This document shows, piece after piece, positions 60,752 to 64,000 of a DNA stretch of 64,000 bases. This DNA is from Gammaproteobacteria bacterium. GTDB taxonomy: Bacteria; Pseudomonadota; Gammaproteobacteria; Pseudomonadales; Pseudohongiellaceae. A model generated the notes under the pieces. It was not told where the DNA came from. It saw only the letters and a list, made by a program, of their open reading frames with translations, and searched no databases. Made by a program: the position numbers and the translations under genes. Every line of letters begins with the position of its first letter. Position 1 is the stretch's first letter. The stretch spans positions 1 to 64,000 of the forward strand of contig JAURCS010000011.1 of assembly GCA_030828385.1 (NCBI GenBank), given 5' to 3'.

Positions 60752-61956
60752 GTGTTAATTATTACCAGTATCAGGCCTGTGATGCCCAGGGAAATATAAC
60801 CAATGGTCAGCTCAGTGCGGAATCTGAACGTGAAGCCATAGCCATGTTGCAGGCCAGGAAGCTGGTACCGGTAAAGCTCAATTCGACGTCCAGGCAAAGC
60901 CTGAAACGTTCGGGTGGTAAAAAAATTGGTACCGCTGACCTTGTAGACTTTACCAGCGGTCTTACCACACTGGTAGAAGCCCGTATTCCGATAGACAAGG
61001 CGCTGCAACTACTGGAAGGCATTACCGCAAAAGAACATATGAAACGTCTGGTGGTTTCATTACGACGGGATGTTAAGGAAGGAAAGAGTCTGGCAGATGC
61101 CATGGAATCCAGGCCGGATGTTTTTTCAAAACTTTATATCAACATTATAAGAGCTGGCGAGACAGGCGGCATTCTTGACCAGTTGCTACCGGATTTGGGT
61201 AATTTTCTGGAAACTGCAGAGGAAACCAAAAAGCAGATTATTTCAGCTTTGACTTATCCGATGGTGTTACTGATCACCGGCCTGATATCGGTAGTTTTAT
61301 TATTGGTCTATGTGGTACCTCAATTTACCGCCATGTTTGAAGACGTGGGCTCGGAGATACCGCCGTCAGCAGAATTTTTATTGAACCTGAGTTCGGGGTT
61401 GCAAAATTTTGGCTGGCTAGTTGTGCCGGTGGTTTTCGGGATTATTTACTGGTGGCGCTGGCTTGCTGCAGATAAACAAAGAAAAAGGCAAAAAGATGCC
61501 TTTATGTTGCGCTTACCCATTGCGGGAAAATTATTGCTAAATCGCGATGTGGCAATTTTTTCCAGAACTCTTGGTGCCTTGCTGGGAGCAGGAATTCCAC
61601 TCATCAGAGGCTTGAGAGTTGCCCGTGAAGTAATAAGTAATGAGGAACTGATTCATCACCTTGAGGTCGTAGAAGAGGATGTTCGCAGTGGTGCCGGTCT
61701 TGGGATATCACTTGAAAAGACAGGTATGTTTCCAGTCTTGTTACATCAGCTGGTCACGGTTGGGGAAGAATCGGGAAGAACTGGCCCCATTTTGAAAAAG
61801 CTGGCAAAAACATTTGATGCCAACGTTAGAGACGATGTGTCACGGCTGGTCAGTGCATTACAGCCTGCCCTTATATTGTTACTGGGTATCGCCGTAGGTG
61901 GAATAATTATAGTCATGCTGTCAGCAGTGTTCAGCATGAATACGGTAGATTTTTAA
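60748..61956 (+). CDS. gspF: Type II secretion system inner-membrane protein GspF
   Basis: GspF is the polytopic platform protein at the base of the pseudopilus. The 402-residue chain begins YYQYQACDAQGNITNGQLSA. It has two homologous T2SSF cytoplasmic domains and three membrane helices (including ALTYPMVLLITGLISVVLLL and ALILLLGIAVGGIIIVMLSA), with the family ending LSAVFSMNTV. It overlaps gspE by four bases and is followed 26 bp later by the secretin gene. Confidence 0.93.
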   Translation: MSVNYYQYQACDAQGNITNGQLSAESEREAIAMLQARKLVPVKLNSTSRQSLKRSGGKKIGTADLVDFTSGLTTLVEARIPIDKALQLLEGITAKEHMKRLVVSLRRDVKEGKSLADAMESRPDVFSKLYINIIRAGETGGILDQLLPDLGNFLETAEETKKQIISALTYPMVLLITGLISVVLLLVYVVPQFTAMFEDVGSEIPPSAEFLLNLSSGLQNFGWLVVPVVFGIIYWWRWLAADKQRKRQKDAFMLRLPIAGKLLLNRDVAIFSRTLGALLGAGIPLIRGLRVAREVISNEELIHHLEVVEEDVRSGAGLGISLEKTGMFPVLLHQLVTVGEESGRTGPILKKLAKTFDANVRDDVSRLVSALQPALILLLGIAVGGIIIVMLSAVFSMNTVDF

Positions 61957-61982
61957 CTGGAGTTAAGAGTGAATTACAAAGC

Positions 61983-64000
61983 TTGTTCAGATTTTTTTCA
62001 TTGAGGAAGATAAGCCTTTTGGTGGTTTTGTCTGTTCTTTTATCTTCCTGTGCCACGATGCAGGAAAGACGAAGCGCTGCATCTGCTTCAGATTCCCGTG
62101 CTGAAATTTCCCGGCAGGATGACAGTTCATCCTCTGGTAATCGAAATGTCATCCCGGTAGATAGCTCCAGCTCATCACAGGGTGAGGCGGGAGAACAGGA
62201 TGATCCGGGTATAAACCGTACTGGCAGGGTTATTCAGCTCGGCAGGTTTGTTGAGGATCGCCCGCAAGTTGAAGTACCCGAAGGCACTACGGTTGAGCTG
62301 AACTATGAGCAGGAAGATCTGCGTCTGGTGTTTGAGCAGCTGGGAGATCAATTACAGATTAATATGGTTATAGATCCAACTATCGATGACAAGGTCAGCT
62401 TGCGTTCATCGCCTGACAATCCCTTGCAGTATGAAGATCTGTGGCCTTTGATGCGAATGCTGGCAAGTAATGCAGGCGTTACCATAGAGCAGGCTGGAAA
62501 TATTTACCGCTTCATGAAAGACAATTCAGCTATCCCGGTAGAAATAGTTATGCCTGCCTGGCTCAATGATGCCACTTCCTCAGAAGTACTTCAGGTCACC
62601 CCGCTAACCTATATTTCTGTGGAAACAGCGGTTCAGTTATTAACACCAATGCTCCAGCCGGATGGCACTATTGTCAGCCTCGGGCAGGCTAATCTGATTG
62701 GCTTAAGTGGGAGTCCACAGCAGTTACAGCGGGTTAATGCACTGCTTGCCATTATAGATGATGATCCGTTCCAGAATCAGGGCATTCAACTGTATGAATT
62801 GCTTAATTCACAAGCTGCTGAAGTAGCGCAGGAGCTTACCAATATTCTTACATTAATTGATGGTGAACAATCGTCGTACCAGGTTCTCGGTCTGGAGCGA
62901 ATAAATTCTGTATTGGTACTGGCGCCAGCCAATCGTGGCTTTGAAGAAGTGACGCGCTGGGTGCGACTGCTGGATGCAGAAAGCCAGGAACAGGTTGAAC
63001 AGTTATTTTTCTACAAGGTTAAAAATCTCAGCGCCACAACACTGGCGCAGACACTGACCAATGTATTTCAGCAAAATGAAGAAACCCGCATTGCTGTTGC
63101 TACAGAAATAGAAGCAGACTCCAGCGCCAGTGAAGGCGGGGTTGGTGACGATGCGCCTGAAGAGACTGCAGCCCCCGCACAGGAGGGCGTCGTTTCTGCA
63201 AATATTACCGTTACTATTGTGGCGGACGAGGATACCAATAGTTTGCTGGTGCGCAGTACACCAAGAGATTACCGACAACTGTTAACGACCATTAATAACC
63301 TGGACACTGTTCCACCCCAGGTGTTGATCAATGCCGTTATCGGCCAGGTCACCCTGACCGATGATAATGAATTCGGTGTTGACTGGGTGCGTATTTCCGA
63401 GAATGCCAACACCGGCGTAGTAAGCTCCAGGTTTCTTCCTGCCGCCGGATTAATTCAGGGCAATGGATCAGCCGCTATGGGCTCTGGTCTGGTGATGTCC
63501 CGAACCTTTAATGATGGTACCTCCATTATTGATGCGACCTTGAATGCCATCTCTCAGGATAATGAAGTTCGACTGCTGGCTCGTCCGACTATTCTGGCCA
63601 CCAATAACCAGGAAGGAGAGATAAAAGTAGGTCAATCAGTACCGATTGATCAGGGTCAGACCATTACCGGTCAGGGTGCGGTGACATCGAACGTTGCCTA
63701 TCGGGATGTCGGTATAGTATTAACTATCACGCCGCATATTAATGACGATGGTTTTATCAATCTGGAAATTTTCCAGAGCCTGTCATCCATAGAAGATGGT
63801 GCCGGTGGTGTTCAGGGCAATCCTATTTTTTCCAACCAGGAGATCACTACAACAGCCGTTGTCGCGGATCAATCAACCATTACCCTGGGGGGCTTGATAC
63901 AGGAAGATGATACTGACCTGAACACCGGGATACCTGGTCTACAAAGGGTTCCGGTACTGGGAGCATTATTTTCCTATCAGCAAAATCGCTCTGTAAGACG
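61983..64000 (+). CDS. gspD: Type II secretion system secretin GspD, partial
   Basis: The secretin forms the outer-membrane pore. The frame starts at TTG 61983 (or TTG 62001) and is open to the right edge, about 672 residues. The N-terminus carries a lipoprotein signal with lipobox LSSC followed by ATMQERRS, so it probably pilots itself, as remembered for Xanthomonas XpsD. An N0 domain (VELNYEQEDLRLVFEQLGDQ), N1-N3 domains and the secretin barrel (VGQSVPIDQGQ, YRDVGIVLTITPHI, LGGLIQEDD, IPGLQRVPVLGALF) follow. The N3 loop has an acidic Ala/Glu-rich insertion (about 63110-63190). No ATG start is available. Confidence 0.92.
   Translation, partial: MFRFFSLRKISLLVVLSVLLSSCATMQERRSAASASDSRAEISRQDDSSSSGNRNVIPVDSSSSSQGEAGEQDDPGINRTGRVIQLGRFVEDRPQVEVPEGTTVELNYEQEDLRLVFEQLGDQLQINMVIDPTIDDKVSLRSSPDNPLQYEDLWPLMRMLASNAGVTIEQAGNIYRFMKDNSAIPVEIVMPAWLNDATSSEVLQVTPLTYISVETAVQLLTPMLQPDGTIVSLGQANLIGLSGSPQQLQRVNALLAIIDDDPFQNQGIQLYELLNSQAAEVAQELTNILTLIDGEQSSYQVLGLERINSVLVLAPANRGFEEVTRWVRLLDAESQEQVEQLFFYKVKNLSATTLAQTLTNVFQQNEETRIAVATEIEADSSASEGGVGDDAPEETAAPAQEGVVSANITVTIVADEDTNSLLVRSTPRDYRQLLTTINNLDTVPPQVLINAVIGQVTLTDDNEFGVDWVRISENANTGVVSSRFLPAAGLIQGNGSAAMGSGLVMSRTFNDGTSIIDATLNAISQDNEVRLLARPTILATNNQEGEIKVGQSVPIDQGQTITGQGAVTSNVAYRDVGIVLTITPHINDDGFINLEIFQSLSSIEDGAGGVQGNPIFSNQEITTTAVVADQSTITLGGLIQEDDTDLNTGIPGLQRVPVLGALFSYQQNRSVR

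Overview
The window is an origin-of-replication region from a gammaproteobacterium related to Pseudomonas and the former Cellvibrionales, probably aerobic and marine or environmental (the habitat is inference). The gene order matches that remembered for the Pseudomonas aeruginosa origin: glmS-glmU-atp-parBA-rsmG-mnmG-mnmE-yidC-rnpA-rpmH / dnaA-dnaN-recF-gyrB, then the acyltransferase-gmhB-glyS-glyQ block, trkHA-rsmB-fmt-def, a LysM protein, dprA, hemF and aroE. Most proteins are full-length housekeeping enzymes. I saw no tRNA, rRNA, CRISPR array, insertion sequence or prophage.

Left arm (1-20.2 kb, almost all on the minus strand): the edge holds the start of a secreted BspA-type leucine-rich-repeat protein. 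It is followed by glmS and glmU (UDP-GlcNAc synthesis), the nine-gene F1Fo ATP synthase operon with a clear promoter and terminator, parB-parA, rsmG-mnmG, mnmE, and yidC-yidD-rnpA-rpmH. Transcription changes direction at about 20.3-20.75 kb. The rpmH-dnaA gap there has two perfect DnaA boxes and is the likely oriC. A second, 530-bp AT-rich gap lies between mnmG and mnmE.

Centre (20.7-45 kb): dnaA, dnaN, recF and gyrB run rightward. Two perfect parS sites lie inside recF, and the second abuts the extended -10 of the likely gyrB promoter. Next come lipid and LPS genes (PlsC-like, gmhB, an LpxL-like acyltransferase, a 2OG-Fe(II) oxygenase and heptosyltransferase I), glycyl-tRNA synthetase, Trk potassium uptake, rsmB-fmt-def, a frameshifted LysM gene, dprA, hemF and aroE.

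Right arm (45-64 kb): a gamma-class carbonic anhydrase is followed by a gutted cytochrome oxidase locus. Only a coxB stump remains in front of intact heme A and heme O synthase genes and a SCO gene. Then come znuBC and divergent znuA without zur, and polA, whose proofreading site has lost key residues. A strong candidate for an ErsA/Spot 42-type small RNA with a sigma-E-like promoter follows, then engB, cytochrome c4, dsbA, and a type II secretion cluster in the order L-M-E-F-D that runs off the right edge.

No wholly new multi-gene system is evident. The observations most worth following are the parS/gyrB promoter overlap, the polA-engB sRNA, the degenerate PolA exonuclease, the collapsed cox operon, and a heptosyltransferase whose natural start position reads ATC.
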